Shown here piece after piece: positions 42,024 to 51,442 of a DNA stretch of 64,000 bases (positions are counted from its first letter, which is position 1; the number at the start of each line of letters is the position of its first letter). Below the pieces are notes generated by a model. That model had not been told where the DNA came from. It made no database searches and saw only the letters and a program-made list of their open reading frames with translations. The stretch spans positions 101,738-165,737 of the forward strand of contig NZ_LMCY01000008.1 in NCBI RefSeq assembly GCF_001425685.1, in the 5' to 3' direction. Source of the stretch: Massilia sp. Root335. GTDB taxonomy: Bacteria; Pseudomonadota; Gammaproteobacteria; Burkholderiales; Burkholderiaceae_D. The position numbers and the translations under genes are program-made.

Positions 42024-44924
42024 TCAGAGCTTGACGCGGATACCTGCGTACCAGCGGCGGCCGATCGGGTCGTAGGTACCGCCGTCGGTCTCGGTGCCGG
42101 TCACGTCGCCCGGCAGGCCGGAGATGATCGGCGGCGCCTTGACGTCGAACGCGTTGTCGAGGCCGAAGTACAGCTCGGTCTTCTTCATCAGCTGGTACGA
42201 CACCTGCATGTTCGTGTAGGTGCGCGAACCGACTTGCAGCGAGTTCGCCGGCAGGTCGAAGCCCGACAGGAACTGGTCGTCCAGCGACGAACGGCCGATG
42301 TAGTCGAACGTGGCGTTGACGTTCAGGTCCTTCCAGCGATAGCCCAGGTTCAGGTTCGCCTTGTTCTTCGGCGCGCCGATTTCACCGGCGAACGGATCGC
42401 GGTCCGCGCCCGGCAGCGGCACGTCGTAGCCGGTCTTCACGTAGGTGTACGCGAGGCGGGTCGACAGGGTGCCCGGGCCGACGCGGTCGGTCCAGGCCGC
42501 GGTCAGGTCGATGCCCGAGGTGGCCTTGCCGCCGCTGTTCGACACGGCGGTGTCGATGTAGCGCAGGGCGCCGGCGCTGCTGGCGCCGTTCGCGGTCGGC
42601 CAGCGGGTGATGAACTGGCACATGGCCGGGTTCGTGCCGCTGTAGCAGCCGGTCAGCGCGAACTGGCGCGGGGTCGACACGATCGCGTCGGCGATCTTGA
42701 TGTTGAAGTAGTCAGCCGTGAAGGTGAAACGCTTCAGCATCGGGATCGAACGCGGGGTCCAGACGACGCCCAGGGTGGTCGAACGGCCTTTTTCCGCGTG
42801 CAGGTTCGGGTTGCCGCGGTTGTAACCGCTGACGCCCTGCTGGTCGGCCAGGGTGTTCGTGAACTGGCCGTTCTTGGCGATGTTCGCGGCCACGCCCGGA
42901 TCGGCACGGCAGCGTGCATCGTACACGCCTTGCGACGTCGCGGTCACGCCTTCGCACGGGTCGGTCAGGCCGGTCGGGAAGTCCTGGCTCGGAGCCTGGT
43001 ACAGCTCGTTGATGTCCGGCGCACGGGTCGACAGCGAGCGGGTGCCGCGCAGCTTGACGTCGTCGACGACGGTCCATTCGAAGCCGGCGTTCCAGCTGTT
43101 GGTGCTGCCCACCGACGAGTAGTCGCCGTGGCGGAACGCGATCGGCAGGCTCAGTTCCTTGATGAAGGGCAGGTCCTTCAGGATCGGCACGTGGGCCTCG
43201 ACGAAGGCTTCGCGCACGCTGAATTCGCCCTGGGTCGGCGGGGTCGCGTTGCCGGCGTTCAGGCCGGCCTGGGTCAGCGCGTCAGGCGTCGATTCCGAGT
43301 ATTCCTTGCGGAACTCGACACCGGCGGCGATGCCCAGCGGGCCGGCCGGCAGGTCGAAGATTTCGCCGTCGATGTGGCCGCCAGCCAGCTTCTGCGTGGT
43401 GCGGGTCGTCAGCGAACCCGGCGCGTTCACGTAGGCCAGCGCTTCCTTGCTGATCGAGTTGAAACCGAAGATATTGATCGGCACGCAACCCTGGGTGACC
43501 GCGTTGGCGTCCGCGCACACCGGGTTGCCATTCGCATCGGGGATGGCGCTCAGTGCGTTGCGGAAGTTCAGGACGTTGACCTGGCCGCTCGACTGCTGGG
43601 CTTCCTTGGTCTGGCCGTACGACACATACGCTTCATAGTTCCAGTCCTTCCACGCGTGGAAGTCGCCCTTGAAACCGGTGGCGAGGCGGAAGGTATCGCG
43701 GTCCACGCTGTTGCTGCGGGTGCCGACTTCGGCCATGCGGCGCGTGAACGAGTAGTCGGGAATGCCGTCGCCGTCGGTGTCGCTGATGCGGTCGTACAGG
43801 TATTGCGGCACCAGCGGGTTCTTCACCAGCGTGCCGTTGACCATGGTGCCGGCCGGCACCTGGGCGTTGCTGAAGATGTCGGCCGAGCTCAGCGCGAACG
43901 GCTCGATCACGCTGCCCGAGCGGGTCGAGACATAGGTGCCTTCGATGAAGGCGCTGTTGTGCTCGTCGATCTTGCGCTCGCCGTTCAGGGCCAGCACGAA
44001 GCGGTCGACCGGCACGGCGATCGAACGATAGTACGAACGGTTGAAGCCGGACACCGAGGAGACGAACGGGATCGGGTTGCCGTTCGCGTCGTAGGTGTAG
44101 CTGCCGGTCTTGCCGTTGGCGCCCGTGTAGGTGAAGCGGCCTTGCGGCGCGTAGCTGGAGTAGGTCGGACGGACCGCGACGAAGGCGTCGGCCGGGTCGC
44201 CGGTCTCGACGACCATCTTCGACGACTGGTCGACCGCCGATGCTTCGCGGTTGCGCGACCACACCTGGCCGTCGCGCGTGAAGCCGATGTGGCCCATCAG
44301 GAAGCCGTTGTCGTTGCTGCTGCCGAAGGTGATCGACAGCTTGCGCTTCTCGCTGTCGCCCTTCGAGCTCTCGCCGCCCTGGGCGTCGATCGTGAGGCCG
44401 TCGAAATTACGCTTGGTGATGATGTTGACCACACCCGCCACGGCGTCCGAGCCGTAGGCCGCCGAGGCGCCGCCGGTCATCAGTTCGACGCGTTCGACGA
44501 AGTCGGTCGGGATCGCGTTCAGGTCGACCGCGGCGCTGCCCGGCACGCCGGACACGAAACGGCGGCCGTTGACCAGCACCAGGGTACGCGAGGTGCCCAG
44601 GTTGCGCAGGTCGACGGTGGCAACGCCGGCGCCGGACGTCAGGAATGCCGTGTTGGTACGGCTGTAGGTCGGCGTGCCCAGGGTCGGGTTTTGCAGCAGC
44701 AGGTCCTGCAGGTTGTTGGCACCCGAGGCGGCGATGTCCCGTGCGGTCAGCACCTGCAGCGGCGACGGCGACTCCGCGTTCGGCGAGGCAATGCGCGAAC
44801 CGGTGACCTCGACGCGCTGCATCGGCGCGGGCTGCGTGTCCTGGGCATAAGCACCCTGCACCGCAAGGGCGACGCCGCCAAGGCAGATCATCCGGATTGA
44901 ACGGGACAAATTCTTCTCTCTCAT
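42024..44924 (-). CDS. TonB-dependent outer-membrane receptor 3
   Basis: A 966-residue receptor. Signal peptide ends around 'VQGAYA', then 'PMQRVEVTGSRI', the plug with 'LGTSRTLVLVNGRR' and 'GGASAAYGSDAVAGVVNIITKR', and a barrel that ends 'WYAGIRVKL': the last residue is Leu rather than the usual Phe. It resembles receptor 4 in the plug. Ligand unknown; no transport or degradation genes adjoin it. GGAG lies about 11 nt before the ATG, a wide spacing; Met12 is an alternative start. A promoter is visible upstream at 45051-45080. Confidence 0.92.
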   Translation of the reverse strand: MREKNLSRSIRMICLGGVALAVQGAYAQDTQPAPMQRVEVTGSRIASPNAESPSPLQVLTARDIAASGANNLQDLLLQNPTLGTPTYSRTNTAFLTSGAGVATVDLRNLGTSRTLVLVNGRRFVSGVPGSAAVDLNAIPTDFVERVELMTGGASAAYGSDAVAGVVNIITKRNFDGLTIDAQGGESSKGDSEKRKLSITFGSSNDNGFLMGHIGFTRDGQVWSRNREASAVDQSSKMVVETGDPADAFVAVRPTYSSYAPQGRFTYTGANGKTGSYTYDANGNPIPFVSSVSGFNRSYYRSIAVPVDRFVLALNGERKIDEHNSAFIEGTYVSTRSGSVIEPFALSSADIFSNAQVPAGTMVNGTLVKNPLVPQYLYDRISDTDGDGIPDYSFTRRMAEVGTRSNSVDRDTFRLATGFKGDFHAWKDWNYEAYVSYGQTKEAQQSSGQVNVLNFRNALSAIPDANGNPVCADANAVTQGCVPINIFGFNSISKEALAYVNAPGSLTTRTTQKLAGGHIDGEIFDLPAGPLGIAAGVEFRKEYSESTPDALTQAGLNAGNATPPTQGEFSVREAFVEAHVPILKDLPFIKELSLPIAFRHGDYSSVGSTNSWNAGFEWTVVDDVKLRGTRSLSTRAPDINELYQAPSQDFPTGLTDPCEGVTATSQGVYDARCRADPGVAANIAKNGQFTNTLADQQGVSGYNRGNPNLHAEKGRSTTLGVVWTPRSIPMLKRFTFTADYFNIKIADAIVSTPRQFALTGCYSGTNPAMCQFITRWPTANGASSAGALRYIDTAVSNSGGKATSGIDLTAAWTDRVGPGTLSTRLAYTYVKTGYDVPLPGADRDPFAGEIGAPKNKANLNLGYRWKDLNVNATFDYIGRSSLDDQFLSGFDLPANSLQVGSRTYTNMQVSYQLMKKTELYFGLDNAFDVKAPPIISGLPGDVTGTETDGGTYDPIGRRWYAGIRVKL

Positions 44925-45050
44925 ATTTTTAAAACTCCCAGGGTTTAAAACGGCAGGCCGGATCGCGGCACTGCCGTCGGCGTCGGCTAGCGACGGGTTT
45001 GGTCGACGCGGGTTGCACTTGCTTGATGCATACGGTTTTCCAAGATGCCA

Positions 45051-45080
45051 ATAAAATCATTCGGCGTAGCTTGGTGTCAA
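45051..45080 (-). promoter_or_regulatory. Likely sigma-70 promoter of TBDR 3
   Basis: On the minus strand a perfect TTGACA (45080-45075) is followed after 18 bp by TTTTAT (45056-45051), the same pattern as at TBDR 2. The predicted leader is about 120 nt. Confidence 0.55.
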
Positions 45081-45432
45081 CACGTGTAACGATGTGTTTC
45101 CACGCTTGTCACCCCTGCCGATTCTCCTGCGCCGAAACGAAAAGCTGATGATTGACAGTTGTGCTTATCGAAATCGGCGAACTTTATTTGGCTTTTGAAA
45201 ACAATTTACGTGAAATATGAGAAAAATTTCATGAAAAACGACCGGGATCAACTTGCGCTCAGTTTTTAAGTAATAACAAGAGTGTGTTTGTTTGACATTA
45301 AAATGTAAAATAAATGTAACAATTTAGAGACGGCGATATATTCGCATGTTGTTGTAAATCCGCAAAAATCGAGCCGGTTTGAGGCGGCATCCATGCAACA
45401 TGCGTGCCGCGACGACCTGCCGCGGGCGACCG
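45081..45432. other. AT-rich intergenic region between TBDR 3 and TBDR 4
   Basis: No gene is seen. The sequence is markedly AT-rich compared with the rest of the window, especially 45130-45340, with several A and T runs and the small dyad ACATTAAAATGT near 45294-45305. It separates the 3' end of TBDR 4 from the promoter of TBDR 3. No terminator with a T tract was found behind TBDR 4. Confidence 0.5.
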
Positions 45433-48324
45433 TCAGAACGACTGGTTGTAGCGCACGTAGAAGAGCCGGTCGATCGGCAGTTGCGGATCGACGGCCGATG
45501 AGGCCGACGTGCCGTTCACGAATGACGTGCTGGCGTCGTAGACGATGCGCGGCTTGCGGTCGAACACGTTGTTGGCGCCGAGCAGGAGCCTGGCTTTCCA
45601 CGGCAGCGCATAGCCCACCGACAGGTCGCTGTAGACCATGGCGCCCAGCGTCGTATAGCCGGTACCCCAGCTGGCCGGGTCGTTCGGGTTGCTGCACTCT
45701 TCGTTGTTGGCCGCGCTCCAGCAATGCACCTTGACGCCGCTGTAGTAGCGCGACGCCAGCGTGGCGCTCCAGTTGCCGAGGGTCCAGTCCAGGGTCAGAT
45801 TCGATTTCACGCGGTTGTACGTGAATTCGCCGGCGTCGTTTTCCCAGTCCGACGTGGCGGTACTCTTGATGCGGAACGTATCGGTATAAGTCGATTCCGA
45901 GCGCACGTTGAGCTGGCCAAACGCCATGCGCGGGAAGCGGTAGGCGAAGGTCAGGTCGACGCCCCTGGTCTGCAGCTCGCCCAGGTTGGCGTTGCCGCGC
46001 GACAGGTTCGAGATCATGCCGGTGGCCGGGTCGCGCCCGATCCTGTCGCAGAACGCCTGCACGCCGCTGACGTAGCACTGGTTGATTTCGTAGGTCGCCG
46101 TCACGCCGGTGATGCGGTTCTTGACGTGGATGTCGAAATAATCGAGCGCGATCGACGCGCCGTTCAGCCAACCCGGGCTGTAGACGAGGCCGAAGGTTTT
46201 CGTGGTCGCCGTTTCCGGCTGCACCGCGCCGTTGCCGGCGCCCGCGTTGAACGGCACCGGGGTCTGGGCGCCGCCGGCCGGGACCGGCGAGCCCGCCTGG
46301 TTGAGCTGGCGGAAGCCGGCCGGCACGCCGGCGGCCGCGCAGCGCGCCGCCACGGCCGGGTTCCGGGCCGCTTCGCCGTACTTGCTGTCGCAGGCGTCGA
46401 GGTAGGCATCGTAGGCCTGCTGGCCGCCGCCGAACGTGTCGCTCAGGGTCGGGGCGCGGAAGCCCTGGGCGTACGTGGCGCGCGCGAGCAGGTCGCGGAT
46501 CGGCTTCCACATCACGCTGGCCTTGCTGTTGGTCGTGGTGCCGAAGTTGCTGTAGTCGGAGTAGCGCGACGCGATGTCGACGCTCAGCAGTTGTGCGAAC
46601 GGCTGGTTCTTCAGCAGCGGGACGTTGAATTCCAGGTAGGCTTCGCGCACGGTGTACTTGCCGACGGTGGCATTGCCGGCCAGGTCGGTCGAATAGCCCG
46701 ACTGCTCGAACTGGCCCGGGCGGTCGTAGCCGCTGACCGAACGGTGCTCGAGTCCGGCCGCCATGCCGACGGCGCCGGCCGGCAGGTCGAACAGGTCGCC
46801 GGTGATGTCGGCGGTGGCGCTGTTGACGGTCGAGCCGTACGTGGCCTGGCCGTTGGCCATGACGTAGTTCAGCGCGGCGGCGGTCGAAGCCGACGGGCCG
46901 CCCAGGATGTCGAACGGCACGCATTCGGCCAGCGGGATCGGGCTGGCGGCGGTGCCGCACTGCACGGCGCCCGACGCGTTCATGAACGACGGCCCCAGGG
47001 CCTTTTTCAGGTTCAGCAGGTTCAGGTTGCCGGCCGACTGCACCGAACCCGTGATGGCGCTGTGGTTGTAGCCGACGTTCCAGTTCCAGACGTTGCCCAG
47101 CACGCCGACAGCGCCTTCCAGGCTCGCGTCGATGTGCAGGGTGCGGTTGCCGTTGTCGGTCACGCGCGGCACTTCGATCGTGCGGCGGTAGAAGAACAGG
47201 TCGACGCCCTTGCCGGCGCCGGCCACCTGGTTGCCGTACGGGTTGTAGTAATCGTCCTTGTCGATGTAGACGGGGTACTTCGACTGCGTCATCGAGTTCA
47301 GCGGATAGCCGGCGACCTCGCGCGACGATGCGCGGTCCGCGAACATCGCGGTGGCCGTGAACCGCATCTCGTGCGGCAGGGCGATGCTGCCCTTGGTGAA
47401 GATGGACGCCAGCCGGGTCGGCGACGTGTACATCATCTGGTTCGACGAATTGAACGTGTCGGCGTCGGCGCCGGCATAGTTGTGATAATTGTCCGGATCG
47501 CGCGCATTGGAGCCGGTGCCGTCGCCCAGGTACGAACCGGTGTGGTTCAGGATCTTGTTGAAACCGCCGGCGCCGCCGCTGGCGCTCACCTGGCGGATGC
47601 GGCCCCACGGGCTCGCGCCGAAGCCCGCGTTCAGGTGGTTCGGGCCATAGGCGGTGGCGGTGACGTCGCGGTCCTTCGCCCAGACGACGCCGTCCTCGGT
47701 GTACGTCAGGCCGAACATCATGTCGGCCTTGTCGTCGCCCGTGCCCCAGGCGAGCGCGTAATCCTTCTTCCTGCCGTCGCCTTTCTCGTTCTGGCCGTCG
47801 TACACGCTGGCCAGGCCGCCATGCATGGTCTTCTTGAGGATGACGTTGACGACGCCGGCGATGGCATCGGAACCGTAGATCGACGAGGCGCCGTCCTTGA
47901 GGACTTCGATGCGCTCGATCAGCGACGCCGGGATGGTCGACATGTCGGTATAGCCGGCGACGGTCTGGGTCCAGCGCTTGCCGTTCACCAGCACCAGCAG
48001 GCGGTTCGCCCCCAGGTTGCGCATATTGATGTACTGGCCGCCCTGTTCGCGGTTCGACGTCAGCGTCGAGCCCTTCGAGAAGGCCGGGGTGCCTGCGGCG
48101 GACAGGTTGTTGAGGATGTCGCCGACGGTGACGAGACCCGTTTTCTGGATCTGTTCCTGGGTCATCACCTGGACGGGTTGGGCCGTTTCCAGGTCGACCT
48201 GGCGGATACGCGAGCCGGTCACTTCGACGCGCTGCATCGCGTCCGCGGTTTGTGCATGGGCAAGGCCGGCCATCGCATTCAAGGCGACGGCAACGGCCAT
48301 GGCGATCTTTGTACGGTGTTGCAT
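45433..48324 (-). CDS. TonB-dependent outer-membrane receptor 4
   Basis: A 963-residue receptor. Signal peptide 'IAMAVAVALNAMAGLAHA', then 'MQRVEVTGSRIRQVDLE', plug segments 'MRNLGANRLLVLVNGKR' and 'DGASSIYGSDAIAGVVNVILKK', and a barrel ending in Phe ('FYVRYNQSF'). The start at 48324 is chosen because CGGAGA lies just upstream and the signal peptide begins there. A perfect 18-bp palindrome sits about 100 bp before the start codon. The ligand is unknown. It follows glnE on the same strand after a terminator. Confidence 0.92.
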   Translation of the reverse strand: MQHRTKIAMAVAVALNAMAGLAHAQTADAMQRVEVTGSRIRQVDLETAQPVQVMTQEQIQKTGLVTVGDILNNLSAAGTPAFSKGSTLTSNREQGGQYINMRNLGANRLLVLVNGKRWTQTVAGYTDMSTIPASLIERIEVLKDGASSIYGSDAIAGVVNVILKKTMHGGLASVYDGQNEKGDGRKKDYALAWGTGDDKADMMFGLTYTEDGVVWAKDRDVTATAYGPNHLNAGFGASPWGRIRQVSASGGAGGFNKILNHTGSYLGDGTGSNARDPDNYHNYAGADADTFNSSNQMMYTSPTRLASIFTKGSIALPHEMRFTATAMFADRASSREVAGYPLNSMTQSKYPVYIDKDDYYNPYGNQVAGAGKGVDLFFYRRTIEVPRVTDNGNRTLHIDASLEGAVGVLGNVWNWNVGYNHSAITGSVQSAGNLNLLNLKKALGPSFMNASGAVQCGTAASPIPLAECVPFDILGGPSASTAAALNYVMANGQATYGSTVNSATADITGDLFDLPAGAVGMAAGLEHRSVSGYDRPGQFEQSGYSTDLAGNATVGKYTVREAYLEFNVPLLKNQPFAQLLSVDIASRYSDYSNFGTTTNSKASVMWKPIRDLLARATYAQGFRAPTLSDTFGGGQQAYDAYLDACDSKYGEAARNPAVAARCAAAGVPAGFRQLNQAGSPVPAGGAQTPVPFNAGAGNGAVQPETATTKTFGLVYSPGWLNGASIALDYFDIHVKNRITGVTATYEINQCYVSGVQAFCDRIGRDPATGMISNLSRGNANLGELQTRGVDLTFAYRFPRMAFGQLNVRSESTYTDTFRIKSTATSDWENDAGEFTYNRVKSNLTLDWTLGNWSATLASRYYSGVKVHCWSAANNEECSNPNDPASWGTGYTTLGAMVYSDLSVGYALPWKARLLLGANNVFDRKPRIVYDASTSFVNGTSASSAVDPQLPIDRLFYVRYNQSF

Positions 48325-48419
48325 GGATTCTCCGATGAGGACGCGTTCCTGGCTGCGCGGCTGGGCGTAAATACTTTGCCGCAGATCAAACCATACGCTG
48401 GCCTTATCAGAGCATTCGG

Positions 48420-48437
48420 TATTGACAAATGTCAATA
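48420..48437. promoter_or_regulatory. Perfect 18-bp palindrome upstream of TBDR 4 (operator candidate)
   Basis: TATTGACA-AA-TGTCAATA is fully self-complementary in its 8-bp arms and includes a -35-like TTGACA on each strand. On the minus strand a TGATAA follows after 20 bp. The site is 96-113 bp upstream of the TBDR 4 start codon. Confidence 0.65.
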
Positions 48438-48487
48438 TGGAAATTTGTTGTAATGGAAACGTTGATAAAAAACAACATGCCGAAAGG

Positions 48488-48511
48488 AAAAAGGCGCTCG
48501 TGTGCGCCTTT
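48488..48511 (-). terminator. Intrinsic terminator after glnE
   Basis: AAAGGCGC pairs with GCGCCTTT around a 6-nt loop; on the minus strand it is followed by further T residues. It is 9 bp past the glnE stop codon. Confidence 0.85.
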
Positions 48512-48519
48512 GCGTGCCC

Positions 48520-51276
48520 CTATACGTGGAAGCAGTCGTGCCACAGCCGCACGACGACGTCCGCATGCTTCGCGACGAGGCTGCGTTCCACGCGGGCGTT
48601 TTCCTGGCCTTGCAGGCGCACCTGGTGTTGCAGCTTGCGCATCGCGCGGTAGGCCGCGGCCGCGCCGTCGGCCAGCCCGGCGTCGATGAGGCCGAGCTGG
48701 CCGCACAGTTTCAGCAACGCGATGTTGCCGACGTTCGCCGTCAGCCGCGGATACGCGCAGGCATGGCGCAGCACGAGGTACTGGACGATGAATTCGATGT
48801 CGATCATGCCGCCCTCGTCGTGCTTGAGGTCGAAACGCTCGTCGCGCGGCGGGTGCGCATCGCGCATGCGCTGGCGCATCTTGACGACCTCGCCGCGCAG
48901 CTCGGCCTCGCGGTCCGACCTGTCCTGGCGCAGCACCTGTTCGCGGATCGCCTCGAAGCGCGCGCCGATGGCGGCGTCGCCGGCGCAGAAGCGGGCGCGG
49001 GTGAGGGCCTGGTGCTCCCAGATCCATGCCGATGTCTGCTGGTAACGCTCGAACGCGGCCACGGACGACACGAGCATGCCGGACGCGCCGTCCGGCCGCA
49101 GCGCCGTGTCGATGTCGAACAGGATGCCGGCCGGCGTGTGCGTCGTCATCCAGGTGATGAAGCGCTGCGCGAGCTTGGCGTAGTTGGACGCGGCCATGTC
49201 GTCGTCGTCGTCGAACAGGAAGATCACGTCCAGGTCGGACACATAGCCCAGTTCCTTGCCGCCCAGCTTGCCGTAGGCGGCCACGGCGAACCGCGGGACC
49301 TCGCGGTGGCGCGAGGCGATGGTGCGCCAGGCGCGCCGCACGACCTCGCACACGATCAGGTCGGCCAGCGCGGACAGGTGGTCGGCCAGGCGTTCGACCG
49401 ACAGTTCGCCGGCCAGGTCCAGCGCGAGCAGGCGGAACATCTGGGCGTGGTGGGCTTCGCGCAGGATGTCGAGCTGGCGTTCGGTGTCGCCGGCGGCCGC
49501 GTCGAGCTGGGCCGCAAGGCTGGCCGCCAGCGCGGGCAAGTCTTCGGCCGCGTTGCCGCGGTCGTCCAGCAATTCGTCCAGCAGGATCGGATGCTGGGTG
49601 AGGAAGGTCGCGGCCCAGCCGGACGCGTTGATCATGCGCAGCACCCGCTCCAGGGTGTGCGGATATTCCGTCAGCAGCGACAGGTAGGCGGAGCGCCGGG
49701 CGATGGCTTCGAAGAAATCGAGCAGCCGGCCGAGCAGGGCCGCGTGGCTGCCGAGCCCGGCGTCGGCGACGACGGCCGGAATCTGCGTCAGCGCCGTATT
49801 CACGAGGGCGACGAGGCGGTGGCGGCTCGCTTCGGGCAGGGTCTGCAGCCGCGGCGCCTGCCAGGTGGCGACGAGGCGGTTCGCGGCCGCTTGCGGGTCG
49901 TCGAAGCCGAGGCTGGCGAGACGGTCGGCGATGGCGTCGCGGTTGTCCGGATCGGTGAGCAGGGCGTCCGGGTCGACGGGCTCGGCGCCGGCCGCCTTGT
50001 CGGCGAAGATCGCGTCGAACTGGGCGGCGACGAAGTGGCGCCAGGCGTCCAGCCGGGCCAGCAGTTCGCCTTCGTCCGCCATCCCCATCATGCGCGCGAC
50101 GGTGTGTTTGTCCTCGGGCGCGACGGGCATGGTGTGCGTCTGCGCGTCTTCCAGGTATTGCAGGCGGTGCTCCAGGTTGCGCAGGAAAGAATACGCCTCA
50201 AGCAATTGCTCGACGGTGTCGCCGGCCAGCAGTTCGCGCTCGGCCAGCAGGCGCAGCGTCTTGCGCGTGGAACGCTCGCGCAGCGCGGGGTCGCGGCCGC
50301 CGCGGATCAGCTGGAACACCTGGGCCAGGAACTCGATCTCGCGGATGCCGCCGCGGCCCAGCTTGACGTTCTGGTTGCGCTCCGGATGCAGGCGTTCCTG
50401 GCGGTTGACCTCGGCGCGGATCTGGGCGTGCATGGTGCGGATCGCATCGATCACGCCGAAATCGAGGTAGCGCCGGAACACGAACGGCCGCACGATGGCG
50501 TCGAGGGCCGCGATGTCGGCCGGATCGCCCGTGACCGCGCGCGCCTTGACCCAGGCATAACGTTCCCACTCGCGCCCCTGTACGATCAGGTAGTCCTCGA
50601 CCATGTTGAGGCTCGCCACGAGCGGGCCCGACTTGCCGTTTGGACGCAATGCCATGTCGACACGGAACGTAAAACCATCCTCGGTGACCTCCGACAGCGC
50701 GGCGATCAGCTTGCGGCCCAGGCGCACGAAGAATTCGTGGTTCGACAGCGATTTCCGGCCGGGGCCGGCATTCGTGTCGCCGTCCTCGGGGTAGACGAAG
50801 ATGAGGTCGATGTCGGACGAGACGTTCAGTTCGCCGCCGCCGTGCTTGCCCATCGCCAGCACCATCATCTGCTGGGGGCGGCCGGAATCGGCGCCGATCG
50901 GCTCGCCGTGCAGGGCCGTCATTTCGGCCATCAGCTCGGCCAGGTGGGTCTGGACGGCGAAGTCGGCGAAGCGGCTCATCGCCGTGACGACCTCGTCGAG
51001 GTCGGCCTGGCCGGCGAGGTCGCGCCGGATGATGGCGCAGATGAGCAGGTTGCGCAGGCGGCGCATTGCCCGTACCGTCGGGAGCACCGAACCGTTCGGA
51101 CCGAGCGCGGCTTCGGACTTCAGCGCTGCGCCGAAATCGAGAGAGGCCAGCGATAATGCGGCAAGGGTATCGACGCGTCCGGCACGGGCCGGGTCGGCGC
51201 CGATCCAGCGTTGGTAAAAGCGCGACATCGGCGCCATCGACTGCGTGGAGGGTTGCGAGGGAGAAACTTGGAGCAT
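48520..51276 (-). CDS. glnE: Glutamine synthetase adenylyltransferase/adenylyl-removing enzyme
   Basis: Bifunctional regulator that adds AMP to, or removes it from, the tyrosine of glutamine synthetase. The 918-residue protein has two nucleotidyltransferase domains, each with a GGxxxxxSDIDLIF-type core: 'GGGELNVSSDIDLIFVYPED' in the N-terminal (removing) half and 'GGKELGYVSDLDVIFLFDDD' in the C-terminal (adding) half. Slightly shorter than the 946 residues in E. coli. The ATG at 51276 lacks a clear ribosome binding site, so the start is less certain. Target GlnA is encoded in the same window. Confidence 0.95.
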   Translation of the reverse strand: MLQVSPSQPSTQSMAPMSRFYQRWIGADPARAGRVDTLAALSLASLDFGAALKSEAALGPNGSVLPTVRAMRRLRNLLICAIIRRDLAGQADLDEVVTAMSRFADFAVQTHLAELMAEMTALHGEPIGADSGRPQQMMVLAMGKHGGGELNVSSDIDLIFVYPEDGDTNAGPGRKSLSNHEFFVRLGRKLIAALSEVTEDGFTFRVDMALRPNGKSGPLVASLNMVEDYLIVQGREWERYAWVKARAVTGDPADIAALDAIVRPFVFRRYLDFGVIDAIRTMHAQIRAEVNRQERLHPERNQNVKLGRGGIREIEFLAQVFQLIRGGRDPALRERSTRKTLRLLAERELLAGDTVEQLLEAYSFLRNLEHRLQYLEDAQTHTMPVAPEDKHTVARMMGMADEGELLARLDAWRHFVAAQFDAIFADKAAGAEPVDPDALLTDPDNRDAIADRLASLGFDDPQAAANRLVATWQAPRLQTLPEASRHRLVALVNTALTQIPAVVADAGLGSHAALLGRLLDFFEAIARRSAYLSLLTEYPHTLERVLRMINASGWAATFLTQHPILLDELLDDRGNAAEDLPALAASLAAQLDAAAGDTERQLDILREAHHAQMFRLLALDLAGELSVERLADHLSALADLIVCEVVRRAWRTIASRHREVPRFAVAAYGKLGGKELGYVSDLDVIFLFDDDDDMAASNYAKLAQRFITWMTTHTPAGILFDIDTALRPDGASGMLVSSVAAFERYQQTSAWIWEHQALTRARFCAGDAAIGARFEAIREQVLRQDRSDREAELRGEVVKMRQRMRDAHPPRDERFDLKHDEGGMIDIEFIVQYLVLRHACAYPRLTANVGNIALLKLCGQLGLIDAGLADGAAAAYRAMRKLQHQVRLQGQENARVERSLVAKHADVVVRLWHDCFHV

Positions 51277-51442
51277 GGGGCGAATTCCAGAGGAGTTTGT
51301 GCGTTCCGGGACGCTTGCTATGGGGTAAAATTGCCCGCCATGCTGCCCTGGGTCAGCATGATGGTAAGGTAGACGCCGCGAATGTTGCAAGCGCTCTCTT
51401 ATTTACAGATAAACAATAGTTGGCGAGCCTTTGAGCGTTTTG

